Shown piece after piece: positions 19,359 to 27,105 of a stretch of 64,000 nt of DNA. The notes under the pieces were generated by a model. That model saw only the letters and a program-made list of their open reading frames with translations, made no database searches and was not told the DNA's origin. Source of the DNA: Thalassotalea loyana (GTDB lineage Bacteria; Pseudomonadota; Gammaproteobacteria; Enterobacterales; Alteromonadaceae). The first letter of the stretch is position 1, and every line of letters begins with the position of its first letter. The stretch is taken from the NCBI RefSeq assembly GCF_030161435.1, contig NZ_BSSV01000002.1:434001-498000 (forward strand), read 5' to 3'. The translations under genes were made by a program, and so were the position numbers.

Positions 19359-19434
19359 AATGGCTTAACTTCTTTGTTGGTCATGCTCACATACACTTGT
19401 ATGCTACGCGTGACCGCCGCGAATTTAAGCCATT
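19359..19434. repeat. Nested-palindrome element downstream of purL
   Basis: Outer arms AATGGCTTAA (19359-19368) and TTAAGCCATT (19425-19434) are perfect 10-bp complements. Inside are GGTCA/TGACC (19379-19383 / 19411-19415) and ATACA/TGTAT around position 19396. The whole can fold as one cruciform-like hairpin of 76 bases. It resembles the intergenic palindromic repeats dispersed in some Alteromonadales genomes, but no second copy was seen here. Confidence 0.5.
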
Positions 19435-19468
19435 ATATTTCTGACTAATTTAACAAAAAGTTTATTGT

Positions 19469-19496
19469 AAAAGCCCGCTAATGCGGGCTTTTTTAT
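19469..19496. terminator. Intrinsic terminator of purL, usable in both directions
   Basis: Stem AAGCCCGC (19471-19478) with GCGGGCTT (19483-19490), TAAT loop, then TTTTTTATT. It separates purL from the convergent solute-binding-like gene. Confidence 0.85.
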
Positions 19497-19514
19497 TAGA
19501 TTATTTCAAGCGTT

Positions 19515-20294
19515 TTAATCGGCAATGACTTCTGAATATCTTTGTTGATACGTTTCTACTAATTGATTGATCGCTTCGTCGTTACTCTCTATCGCCTTAT
19601 TGAGCTTTTTAACGTCTTGCGCATCAAACCTAGCAGGATTTAACATATAGTACACAGGGTTGCTGTTTATGGTGATGTTTGTTGGTTGAACGAATTGATT
19701 GAGCTTATTCTGGTTGATGATATAAATGCCTGCAAGCAACTCTTCTGCAGCAAAGTCGACCCTGCCCATGCTAACAAGATTTATCCTCTCTGACGCTAAA
19801 TTAACTTCAACTATACACTCGGAACAGTTATTCATGTAATTGGCAAAGTTCTCGCCATAGTATCCGCCTCTATTGATTGCAATCAAGCTATCACGTGTAT
19901 ATGAGGTTTCCTTGTCATACTTCGTATTTGAAAAAAGCTGCATCACTTCGTAACGATATGCTGCGCTATAGGTAGCATAGCTTGCGCGCTCTTGGCTGTA
20001 GCTAGCAGCAAATATGAGATCGATATTACCTTTCTTTAATTCTAGTAACGCTCGACTAGAAGACGGGTAAGAGTAATAGCGCCAGCAATAGTTAATTGAT
20101 TTTAATATCCGCTCGGTTATCTCAATGTCTAACCCTTTATACTCGCCTTGCTCTCGATAAGAAAATGGCGGCCAATCTTTAGCAACACTAATTGAAAGCG
20201 TTTTATCGCACGCAAAAACCTTTGTCTGTGCAGCAAAGTAAAACAGTAAAAATAAAGAAAGATTTTGTAAATATTGACAAGTACTGAATCTCAA
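19515..20294 (-). CDS. Periplasmic solute-binding-like protein (SBP_bac_3 type), orphan
   Basis: A 259-residue protein with a signal peptide (about 1-28, ending KVFAC) and the fold pattern of amino-acid-type solute-binding proteins: ISVAKDWPPFSYREQGEYKGLDIEI at the start, an ILELKKGNIDLIFAASYSQERA-like hinge segment and VDFAAEELLAG. No ABC permease or ATPase is nearby, so it may be a sensor, an enzyme-associated binding protein, or an orphan. The start is TTG: AGGA lies seven bases upstream and no in-frame ATG would keep the signal peptide. Ligand unknown. Confidence 0.75.
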   Translation of the reverse strand: MRFSTCQYLQNLSLFLLFYFAAQTKVFACDKTLSISVAKDWPPFSYREQGEYKGLDIEITERILKSINYCWRYYSYPSSSRALLELKKGNIDLIFAASYSQERASYATYSAAYRYEVMQLFSNTKYDKETSYTRDSLIAINRGGYYGENFANYMNNCSECIVEVNLASERINLVSMGRVDFAAEELLAGIYIINQNKLNQFVQPTNITINSNPVYYMLNPARFDAQDVKKLNKAIESNDEAINQLVETYQQRYSEVIAD

Positions 20295-20619
20295 TGTGAA
20301 TTCCTGCGAACTTACACAGTGGGCAACAAGTACCTTTATTTTAGACCACAGCGCGTTTTTTAACGGTTAATGTTTGGTGTTTTTGATCCTCAAACACCTT
20401 AAGTTATGCCTGATAAATAGCCCTATCATTCTATTGATTTAGAATACGTAGGTGAAGTAAATCTCAGTTTTTTTTGCCTGCCTACATTTAATCCGTGTTG
20501 CCAAGAAAAATGTACAAAAAACACATCTAACATAAACAGTTGGCTTAATCAGAATTCCCAGTTAAAGTATAAGCTACTGATTTTCAGCTTGTTTATTTAA
20601 AAATCATCAGGAGAATTCA
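20295..20619. other. 325-base divergent intergenic region, no gene seen
   Basis: Lies between the divergent solute-binding-like gene and the DUF2569 gene. It is AT-rich with no frame of useful length bearing a ribosome site. It must hold both promoters, but no element is clear enough to name. The only firm signal is AGGAG at 20609-20613, belonging to the next gene. Confidence 0.5.
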
Positions 20620-21117
20620 TTGGATACATTGGATGTACATGAAACGGAACAACCGTTAAAAATTGGCGGCTGGTTAATAGTCGTTGCAATTGGCGTTGTG
20701 TTATCACCGATGCGATCACTCATGCTAATGAGTACAACTTATCCAGATATCTTTATGGACGGAACATGGGAGGCGCTAACAGTCGTCGGCAACCCGGCAT
20801 ACTCTCCAATGTGGGCGCCTTTAATCCTCGGTGAAATGCTCATTAACGTGGTATTTTTTTGTTTAGGACTGTATTTAGCTTACTTGTTTTTTACCAAGAA
20901 AGTTACATTACCCCGCTGGTACTTCGGGTTAGCATTATCTTCTAGTCTCTTTATTTTGATTGACGCATACGTTATCAGCATCGTGATACCAGATACAGCT
21001 ATGTTTGATTCAGAAACACAAAAAGAGTTTTTTAGAAGCCTAGTCAGTTTATTTATTTGGTCACCCTATTTGTTTTATTCGCAACGAGCAAAAGACACTT
21101 TTATTCAAGCTAAGTGA
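20620..21117 (+). CDS. DUF2569 family membrane protein
   Basis: A 165-residue protein with four membrane segments, opening with the DUF2569 hallmark KIGGWLIVVAIGVVLSPMR and containing WAPLILGEMLINVVFFCLGLYLAYLFFTKK-type second and third segments (residues about 65-95). Function unknown. The start is TTG at 20620: AGGAG ends six bases before it and there is no in-frame ATG before the first membrane segment. It is a single gene, followed by a hairpin-rich region. Confidence 0.78.
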   Translation: MDTLDVHETEQPLKIGGWLIVVAIGVVLSPMRSLMLMSTTYPDIFMDGTWEALTVVGNPAYSPMWAPLILGEMLINVVFFCLGLYLAYLFFTKKVTLPRWYFGLALSSSLFILIDAYVISIVIPDTAMFDSETQKEFFRSLVSLFIWSPYLFYSQRAKDTFIQAK

Positions 21118-21161
21118 CCACATTTGTCTCATCAAAACAGGCTCCAGTCATCCGCTTTTAT

Positions 21162-21233
21162 GGCGAAGAACTCACTTGGCAATCTTCGCCACGCAAACAA
21201 CTATTGCCAAGTAAAAATCTCCATTAACGGAGA
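21162..21233 (+). promoter_or_regulatory. Overlapping hairpins upstream of a secreted-protein gene
   Basis: Three stems are visible: A, GGCGAAGA (21162-21169) with TCTTCGCC (21183-21190); B, ACTTGGCAAT (21174-21183) with ATTGCCAAGT (21203-21212); C, TCTCC (21218-21222) with GGAGA (21229-21233). A and B interlock and cannot form together as simple hairpins. This could be an RNA switch or a tangled terminator region of the preceding gene. No family recognised. Confidence 0.4.
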
Positions 21234-21288
21234 AAAGCGTGCTCAATGACGTTCAACACAATAAAAACATAAAAAGGAAATAAAAATA

Positions 21289-21639
21289 ATGAGAAACACG
21301 ATCACCTTACTTTCGGCATTAACCTTGGCTGCATTAAGCTTTTCAACAGAAGCGACGGTAGTGACAAAATCTTTCACCGTGACTGATAAATCACTGCAAT
21401 TAACATCAGATCCATATTGGCCAAGAGTTTATATTAAAGGCGTCGAACTCGATGGTGCAGCACTAGGGTGTGAAAATAATATTCCAGTCATTTCACTTGG
21501 CGAAGACAATCCACAAGGGCAAATGATGTACGAAACACTGCTCGCAGCAAAGGAATCAGGAAGAACAATCTCAATTGTTGCCAATAAGTGTTGGGGCGGG
21601 TTTTCAACACCGCAGGTATACTCTATTACGACCTATTAA
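21289..21639 (+). CDS. Small secreted protein, unrecognised
   Basis: A 116-residue protein with a clear signal peptide (MRNTITLLSALTLAALSFSTEA, cleavage near residue 22). The mature 94 residues are predicted beta-rich, with two cysteines (ALGCENN and ANKCWGG) that could form one disulfide in the periplasm. AAAAGGAAAT lies upstream of the ATG. A very strong terminator follows. No family is recognised. Confidence 0.7.
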   Translation: MRNTITLLSALTLAALSFSTEATVVTKSFTVTDKSLQLTSDPYWPRVYIKGVELDGAALGCENNIPVISLGEDNPQGQMMYETLLAAKESGRTISIVANKCWGGFSTPQVYSITTY

Positions 21640-21675
21640 TTCCTAGCGTCAAATAAGCCCAGCCATTGGCTAATA

Positions 21676-21717
21676 AAAAAAAGCCCTAAACAGTGACTCA
21701 CTGTTTAGGGCTTTTTT
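21676..21717. terminator. Strong bidirectional terminator
   Basis: A 16-bp perfect inverted repeat, AAGCCCTAAACAGTGA (21681-21696) with TCACTGTTTAGGGCTT (21698-21713), flanked by A6 on the left and T6 on the right. It separates the secreted-protein gene from the convergent pilin gene. Confidence 0.9.
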
Positions 21718-21741
21718 GAAATCATAAAATATGTATGGTGA

Positions 21742-22260
21742 TTAACAGTCTTCAGTTACCACCGTTACAGTACAGTCAGGCTCGCCAAACGAATCATAAA
21801 TCACGTAACAACCCTGGTCAGTTAGCGGTGAGCTTTGACTTGGGATGTTATAACCAATAAATGTGTATTGGTTTGTGGTTACCGTTGGCTCAAAGTCATC
21901 TGAGTCAATTTCTAAAAAGTCGATCATATCTAGCTGAGTACCAAGCTCGGCACTGCTTTCTGGACACAAATTACGAAAATCAATTTCCGCTGTGCCAAAA
22001 CCAAAATCAACAATATATGCAGACTGGCCAGATCCTGGGTTTGAAGATACTGCTTCTAATCCCTTAATGCGTGCTTTTGCCTTAACGAGATCAATAGTCG
22101 TTTCCATAGAACCTTTTATTGAATTTAAGGTTGCGATTTTAGCGTCGCTCGCCACATCAATAAATCGAGGAGCAGCCGTTGCGGCTAAAATACCTAGAAT
22201 AACGATAACAACAACAAGTTCAATTAATGTAAAACCCTTTGCACGTGACGAAAATGACAT
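21742..22260 (-). CDS. MSHA-type type IV pilin-like protein, orphan
   Basis: A 172-residue prepilin. The leader is short and positive (MSFSSRAKG), and the predicted prepilin peptidase site is G9|F10 with Glu at mature position +5 (FTLIELVVVIVILGILAATAAPRFI follows as two adjoining parts), closest in style to MshA/MshB pilins. The C-terminal domain is acidic and has cysteines at NLCPE, DQGCYV, PDCTV and a terminal Cys, enough for a disulfide-bonded loop. No pilus assembly gene adjoins it; the pilTU motor genes are 15 kb away. It may be a minor pilin or adhesin used by a distant MSHA system. Confidence 0.82.
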   Translation of the reverse strand: MSFSSRAKGFTLIELVVVIVILGILAATAAPRFIDVASDAKIATLNSIKGSMETTIDLVKAKARIKGLEAVSSNPGSGQSAYIVDFGFGTAEIDFRNLCPESSAELGTQLDMIDFLEIDSDDFEPTVTTNQYTFIGYNIPSQSSPLTDQGCYVIYDSFGEPDCTVTVVTEDC

Positions 22261-22419
22261 ATTATGTTCTGCGTTAAAAAAAAGTTAATTTAGTATAAAC
22301 GCTATATCACTGATAAAACAATTGTTTTACTATAGATAATCAGTATTTACGCAAAAAATTTTGTGCGTTTAATGCAACACGCTTCTAGATCGGCGAACTT
22401 AATAAAAGTAGAAAATACG

Positions 22420-22965
22420 ATGAAAACGATCATCCTTGCTGACATTTTCGGCATTACGCCACAACTGAAATTACTCGCGAGTAACTTGTCACCTGACTAT
22501 CAACTACTTTCACCATACGACGATGACAGCCTTTCTTTTGAGGATGAGAAAGTTGCCTATCAGTATTTTTCACTCAATACTGACATCACCAAATACTCAC
22601 TAAAGCTATCTGAGTGCCTTGCAAACCATACGGAGAGTGTAAATATTCTTGGATTTAGTGTTGGCGCGAGTGCACTGTGGTTATGTGCGGACCAACAGCA
22701 TCCCAACGTGAATAAAGGTATTGGCTTTTATTCAAGCCAAATAAGACAGCATCATGCATTGTCTCCCACATTTCCTATCCACCTCATTTTTCCAGACAAA
22801 GAGCCACACTTTGATGTTGATACTGTTATCAGTAAATTGACAAACAAACCATTCACAAAAATATCAAAAAGTTCTGGCCTGCACGGTTTTATGAATTATC
22901 GTTCGGTTAATTTTAACGAGTGTCTTTATCACGATTACCTCACTTTACTATTGGCGGAAATTTAA
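22420..22965 (+). CDS. Small alpha/beta hydrolase, dienelactone hydrolase-like
   Basis: A 181-residue protein with the minimal alpha/beta-hydrolase signature: nucleophile elbow GFSVGAS near residue 80, an acidic candidate in HLIFPDKEPHFD and a His in SGLHGFMNYR. The start MKTIILADIFGITP resembles dienelactone hydrolase family openings. Two upstream in-frame starts (GTG 22363, ATG 22372) would add a polar extension with no function suggested; the ATG at 22420 begins directly at the first beta strand. Substrate unknown. Confidence 0.7.
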   Translation: MKTIILADIFGITPQLKLLASNLSPDYQLLSPYDDDSLSFEDEKVAYQYFSLNTDITKYSLKLSECLANHTESVNILGFSVGASALWLCADQQHPNVNKGIGFYSSQIRQHHALSPTFPIHLIFPDKEPHFDVDTVISKLTNKPFTKISKSSGLHGFMNYRSVNFNECLYHDYLTLLLAEI

Positions 22966-23061
22966 CCTGACACTCATGACACAATGAACGAAATTTACAC
23001 CTTGCCGGTCTACTTAAATTCAAGATAAGCTAAAACAAAAACCAGCAGGAAGAATAATAAA

Positions 23062-23736
23062 ATGCAAGAGCACGATAGCTACCCTTTAACAGACTTTATT
23101 GAATACCCACAAGATGAAATGTTGGCACGTTCGCAAGCGTTCCTTGAAGATATGAAACGTCGCCACTCGATTCGCAGCTTTAGTGATAAACCTGTACCAA
23201 AAGAAATTATTGAAAATTGCATTAAAACCGCTGGTAGAGCACCTAACGGAGCAAATCATCAGCCGTGGCATTTTGTTGCAATCTCAGATCCAGAGATAAA
23301 AAAACAAGTCCGAGAACAAGCGGAACTTCACGAACGTGGTTTCTACGAAGGTCGCGCTGGTGAAGAGTGGCTTGACGCATTGAAACCACTAGGGACAGAT
23401 GCACAAAAACCCTACTTGGAAACCGCGCCGTGGTTAATTGCTATTTTCAGTCAGAAAAAAGGCGGTATAAACGCGGAAGATAAAAACACCAATTACTATG
23501 TACACGAGTCCGTAGGTATTGCCACAGGTTTTTTAATCACTGCGTTACACAATGCAGGGTTAGCGACGTTAACACATACGCCAAAACCCATGTCTTTCTT
23601 AAATAAAATTTGTGAACGTGGCGATAACGAACGTGCTTACATGCTGTTAATCGCTGGATACCCAACAGATGATGCAACGATTCCTCATCATTCTACGGTT
23701 AAAAAGTCACTCGACGAAATAGCAACATTTAAATAA
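23062..23736 (+). CDS. Nitroreductase family flavoprotein, iodotyrosine deiodinase-like
   Basis: A 224-residue FMN-binding nitroreductase-fold enzyme. FMN contacts are visible in RRHSIRSFSDKPVP and GRAPNGANHQPWHFVAI, and the C-terminal half has VGIATGFLITALHNAGLATLTHTPKPM and RAYMLLIAGYPT, which resemble bacterial homologues of iodotyrosine deiodinase (reductive dehalogenation of halotyrosines) more than NfsA/NfsB. The substrate is inferred by family only. A single gene with its own terminator. Confidence 0.8.
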   Translation: MQEHDSYPLTDFIEYPQDEMLARSQAFLEDMKRRHSIRSFSDKPVPKEIIENCIKTAGRAPNGANHQPWHFVAISDPEIKKQVREQAELHERGFYEGRAGEEWLDALKPLGTDAQKPYLETAPWLIAIFSQKKGGINAEDKNTNYYVHESVGIATGFLITALHNAGLATLTHTPKPMSFLNKICERGDNERAYMLLIAGYPTDDATIPHHSTVKKSLDEIATFK

Positions 23737-23744
23737 CCGTTAAC

Positions 23745-23774
23745 AATAAGGCGTGATTTATCACGCCTTATTTG
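23745..23774. terminator. Intrinsic terminator of the nitroreductase gene
   Basis: Perfect 12-bp stem AATAAGGCGTGA (23745-23756) with TCACGCCTTATT (23761-23772), TTTA loop, short T run. Confidence 0.8.
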
Positions 23775-23870
23775 TATCTCACACTTTACGTAAAGAAATG
23801 TAAAACTCCTTGCTCTACTACATACCGACATTTATGTTTTGAGTAACACTTTTGTTTCAAGTAGTTTTAT

Positions 23871-25679
23871 ATGACACATTACGCGTTTAGGTTATCTTGC
23901 TCCCTTATCATAAGTGCAGTACTTTCGGGCTGTGGCGGGGGAGGAAGCAATAGCGAAACAAATGACACACCTACGCTACCAAGTAATGTGAGCCCACCGG
24001 AAATAACATTTACACCACACACTATAGCGCTTTTGTCGACAGAGTCCGCGGTAGTAGAACTATCATTCACAGACGACCAAACAGCACAATTATCTCCTGT
24101 AATCGTTTGTGAAAACGGCGGCGTTTTTGACGCTTCTGCTAACACATATACAGCGCCAGAAACCTCTTCAGTATTAGTCACGAATTGTACCGCAAGCGTT
24201 TCTGACAACGCAGGAAATGAAAGTCATGCGACCCTATCTATCACCGTCAACCCTCAAGTTGCAGATACGACAGCGCCCACTATTTCATTCAGCCCAAGTA
24301 CATTGAACATGGCCTCGGGAACTTCGGCACAGGTTCAACTTTCTTTTTCAGACGACACAGATACCACGCTAACACCACAAGTAGAATGCGTTGATGGGGC
24401 ATTCAACGATAATGTTTACACGGCGCCAAACACACGTCTTACACGCGAGCTTTCATGCACTGCAACGGTTTACGACGCTGCTCAAAATCAATCGACGTCA
24501 ATATTAACCATTAATGTAGCTGGCAGCGCTGTTGCAGATTTGTCGATTGATATATTTAATTTGCCAAATTATCAAAATCAACCAGTGCCTGATTACATTT
24601 CTCAAGATAACACTGAAGATAACCCAATAACGGATCTGGGTGCGACCTTAGGCCGCGTCTTGTTTTATGATAAAAACCTGTCAACAAACAACACAATTTC
24701 TTGCGCGAGCTGTCATCAACAAGCCCATGCATTTTCTGATTTAGCCCCGCTTAGTCAAGGTGTTAATGATGTTACAGCACGCCACTCCATGAGACTTGTC
24801 AACGCTCGGTTTGCCGAAGAAACTCGCTTTCGGTGGGACGAAAATGCAGAATCACTTGAGCAACAGACGACAATGCCAATAAGAGATTTCGCAGAAATGG
24901 GCTTTAGTGGCAATAATGGCGCACCAAGTTTCGATGACTTGCTCTCTAAATTGTCGGCGATAGATTACTATCAAGATTTATTTGCGTTAACCTTTGGTGA
25001 TTCCAATATCACTGAAGAAAGAATGCAACGTGCCATGGCACAGTTTATTAGAAGTATTCAGTCCTTTGACACTAAATATGATATCGGACGCGACCTAGTT
25101 GCAAACCATGATGAAGATTTTCCAAACTTTACAGCATCTGAAAATGCAGGAAAGAGGCTCTTTACACAACCTTTCGAATTCGAAACTGATGTAATCCAAG
25201 ATCAAGGACAAGTGCCGGTTGAGGGAACCGGTCAAATGTTTGAGGTATCTCGCCGAATTAGCGGCGGTATCAATTGTGCAACCTGTCATCGTCCACCTGA
25301 ATTTGATATCGACCCTGCTTCATTAAACAATGGATTTATTCGCGTGGGCGCACCTGCAGGAGAAAACCCAAGAGGACAATTCGATTTATCAGTTACCCGC
25401 TCCCCTTCACTTAGAGAGTTAATGAAGCCAAATGGCGAACTCAATGGAGGCATGTTCCATACTGGGTTATCTTCTAATCTTACAGGTATCCCTGCACATT
25501 ATGATTTTCGGCGATTAGTCCCAGAGAATGACAACTTGGATCCTCGCCTTGCGCCCAATGGTTTGCCACAATTCTTAGATTTAACCAATGAAGAAGCTGG
25601 CCAACTATTCGATTTTTTAAGAACACTTTCAGGCAGTAACGTCTACACTGACGCGAAATGGTCAGATCCTTTTGAATAA
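23871..25679 (+). CDS. Lipoprotein with two Ig-like repeats fused to a di-heme cytochrome c peroxidase domain
   Basis: A 602-residue cell-envelope protein. Residues 1-21 are a lipoprotein signal (LSGC), followed by a Gly/Ser linker. Residues about 42-128 and 138-222 are two related Ig-like units, each with a FxPxTxxLxSG-type start and a TAP-x-TxxLxC core. The rest (about 225-602) is a CcpA/MauG-type peroxidase with two heme sites: CASCH near residue 278 and CATCH near residue 467, plus RHSMRLVNARF. Such proteins reduce peroxide or oxidise partner proteins. The two repeats may hold it at the cell surface. No electron-donor gene adjoins it. Confidence 0.85.
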   Translation: MTHYAFRLSCSLIISAVLSGCGGGGSNSETNDTPTLPSNVSPPEITFTPHTIALLSTESAVVELSFTDDQTAQLSPVIVCENGGVFDASANTYTAPETSSVLVTNCTASVSDNAGNESHATLSITVNPQVADTTAPTISFSPSTLNMASGTSAQVQLSFSDDTDTTLTPQVECVDGAFNDNVYTAPNTRLTRELSCTATVYDAAQNQSTSILTINVAGSAVADLSIDIFNLPNYQNQPVPDYISQDNTEDNPITDLGATLGRVLFYDKNLSTNNTISCASCHQQAHAFSDLAPLSQGVNDVTARHSMRLVNARFAEETRFRWDENAESLEQQTTMPIRDFAEMGFSGNNGAPSFDDLLSKLSAIDYYQDLFALTFGDSNITEERMQRAMAQFIRSIQSFDTKYDIGRDLVANHDEDFPNFTASENAGKRLFTQPFEFETDVIQDQGQVPVEGTGQMFEVSRRISGGINCATCHRPPEFDIDPASLNNGFIRVGAPAGENPRGQFDLSVTRSPSLRELMKPNGELNGGMFHTGLSSNLTGIPAHYDFRRLVPENDNLDPRLAPNGLPQFLDLTNEEAGQLFDFLRTLSGSNVYTDAKWSDPFE

Positions 25680-25695
25680 ACCCACAATGCCCTTG

Positions 25696-26382
25696 TTAAT
25701 CCTGTTTACTCTCAATTAAGCAAGCTTTCAAAAGAGGAAACGACAATGCGTTTTTTGACAACGCTAAATAAACAGGATGTTCCTCTAACTTTTTGACCAA
25801 TGACACATCGGTGAACGTATTCGTGTCAATAATATGTTTAATGATTTCGCTTACGCCGACAACATAATCAACACGCCCTTTCTCGAGCATTTTTACCGCT
25901 TGCTCTGCATCTGTTACTTCAACTACGCGAGCACCATTTAATACACTTTGGTCAAAGTTAACTGCACGTATCACAGCGACATAATCTTGTCGCGAAAGCT
26001 CAAGGTCAGTGCTCAATGTTGATGCCTTGGCATACAACCCAATAGAAATAGTTGAAAAGGCGCGAATGGAGAAATCTAAGTATTGCGCTCGTTCTTCTGA
26101 ATACATGGTAGGATATATCGCGTCAACTCGTCCTTGTTCAGCGTACTTTAAGGTTCTTGCCCAATTTGCATGCTTGATAGAAAAGCGAGAAAGGTGTGAA
26201 GACAAATACGCCCTAACTTCATCCGTCAATTCACCAACAGGCTTGTCGTATTTTATTTCGACAAGGGGGGGTACATCCGTCGTCATGACTCTCATAGGTG
26301 CATCACAAGCGTCAGCTTGCGCAGCCGCAGGTTTAGCTGCGATTAGGTAGACGAAAGCCAATAGATAAATTATATATCGCAC
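25696..26382 (-). CDS. Periplasmic solute-binding-like protein, orphan
   Basis: A 228-residue protein with a signal peptide (about 1-22, ending PAAAQA) and a bacterial solute-binding domain pattern: MRVMTTDVPPLVEIKYDKPVGEL, GRVDAIYPTMYSEERAQYLDFS, and the later KMLEKGRVDYVVGV. No transporter partners are near. The start is GTG at 26382. A run of seven C on the coding strand lies in VPPLVE (bases 26265-26271). Ligand unknown; it resembles the proteins at 19.5 and 29.4 kb in design but is not a close copy. Confidence 0.72.
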   Translation of the reverse strand: MRYIIYLLAFVYLIAAKPAAAQADACDAPMRVMTTDVPPLVEIKYDKPVGELTDEVRAYLSSHLSRFSIKHANWARTLKYAEQGRVDAIYPTMYSEERAQYLDFSIRAFSTISIGLYAKASTLSTDLELSRQDYVAVIRAVNFDQSVLNGARVVEVTDAEQAVKMLEKGRVDYVVGVSEIIKHIIDTNTFTDVSLVKKLEEHPVYLALSKNALSFPLLKACLIESKQD

Positions 26383-26464
26383 AACAATTACATTAGTGGT
26401 TGATCCGTCTTAAAATTATAAGTGATGTCGATAAATTTGCTAACGATAGCAATATGTTATTTAC

Positions 26465-26677
26465 CTAACTCATATCAAGCTCAATATCGGTGCACTTTTT
26501 GGTACAAGCGACCCTGCCCGGTTTTTCTTTTTTAGGAGGTGAGAAGACAACTGGCATGTTACATACAGCGCAAAGCACTTTTTTACCTGCTAACACCTGC
26601 TTAATAATATTACGTTGCTTGAAAAAAGAATCTTGAGAAGCTTTTTCAAATGCCTTCAGGCTTGCTTTATCAATCAC
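26465..26677 (-). CDS. 70-residue four-cysteine protein, unrecognised
   Basis: A small protein with a helical, charged first half and a probable zinc-binding second half: CAVC near residue 36, then CTKKC near residue 58 (spacing CxxC-x18-CxxxC). The pattern suggests a zinc ribbon-like knuckle. The start is GTG with TAGGTAA upstream, 9 bases after the rraB-like stop, so the two are probably co-transcribed. I do not recognise the family. Confidence 0.65.
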   Translation of the reverse strand: MIDKASLKAFEKASQDSFFKQRNIIKQVLAGKKVLCAVCNMPVVFSPPKKEKPGRVACTKKCTDIELDMS

Positions 26678-26686
26678 ATTATTTAC

Positions 26687-27046
26687 CTACGATTGCGCTA
26701 AAACGCCTTGCGCCTGCGTATACCAGCCATCGAATACACCACCAAGCTCTGCACTGTTCTCAATTAATAGCTGAGTGTACCCTTCAATATTTTGGTTCGA
26801 TAACGGCATAGCTGGGTAAGCCGTAATTTCCCAAGGGTGTGTTTCGCTGCCTTGATATGGAGAAAATGACAGCTTTTGATTATTCTCCAATAATAGCTTG
26901 CCAAAATTAAGCGCCTGTTCTTCTTGTTCAAAAATGACTGAAAACTCGACTTCATGCGTTTGGCCTAAATCTACGCCTGCTTGCAACAACTGCCACAACA
27001 TATTCCCCGTTTCGTTTTCTGGGTAAACAGTCAAATCTCTATTCAT
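26687..27046 (-). CDS. RraB-like ribonuclease E inhibitor family protein
   Basis: A 119-residue acidic protein of the RraB family (PF06877): ENETGNMLWQLLQAGVDLGQTHEVEFSVIF at the start (seen as two adjoining parts), then EEQALNFGKLLLENN, WEITAYPAMPLS and LGGVFDGWYTQ, where the family keeps a DGW motif. RraB binds RNase E and changes mRNA decay. This member differs in the N-terminus from enteric RraB, so the partner is inferred. It is divergent from the pseudouridine synthase gene, 59 bases away. Confidence 0.7.
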   Translation of the reverse strand: MNRDLTVYPENETGNMLWQLLQAGVDLGQTHEVEFSVIFEQEEQALNFGKLLLENNQKLSFSPYQGSETHPWEITAYPAMPLSNQNIEGYTQLLIENSAELGGVFDGWYTQAQGVLAQS

Positions 27047-27105
27047 TTACGTCTCGATATATCTTGGTTCAAACTTTTTCCCGTATGATAACAAGATAGG
27101 GTAAA

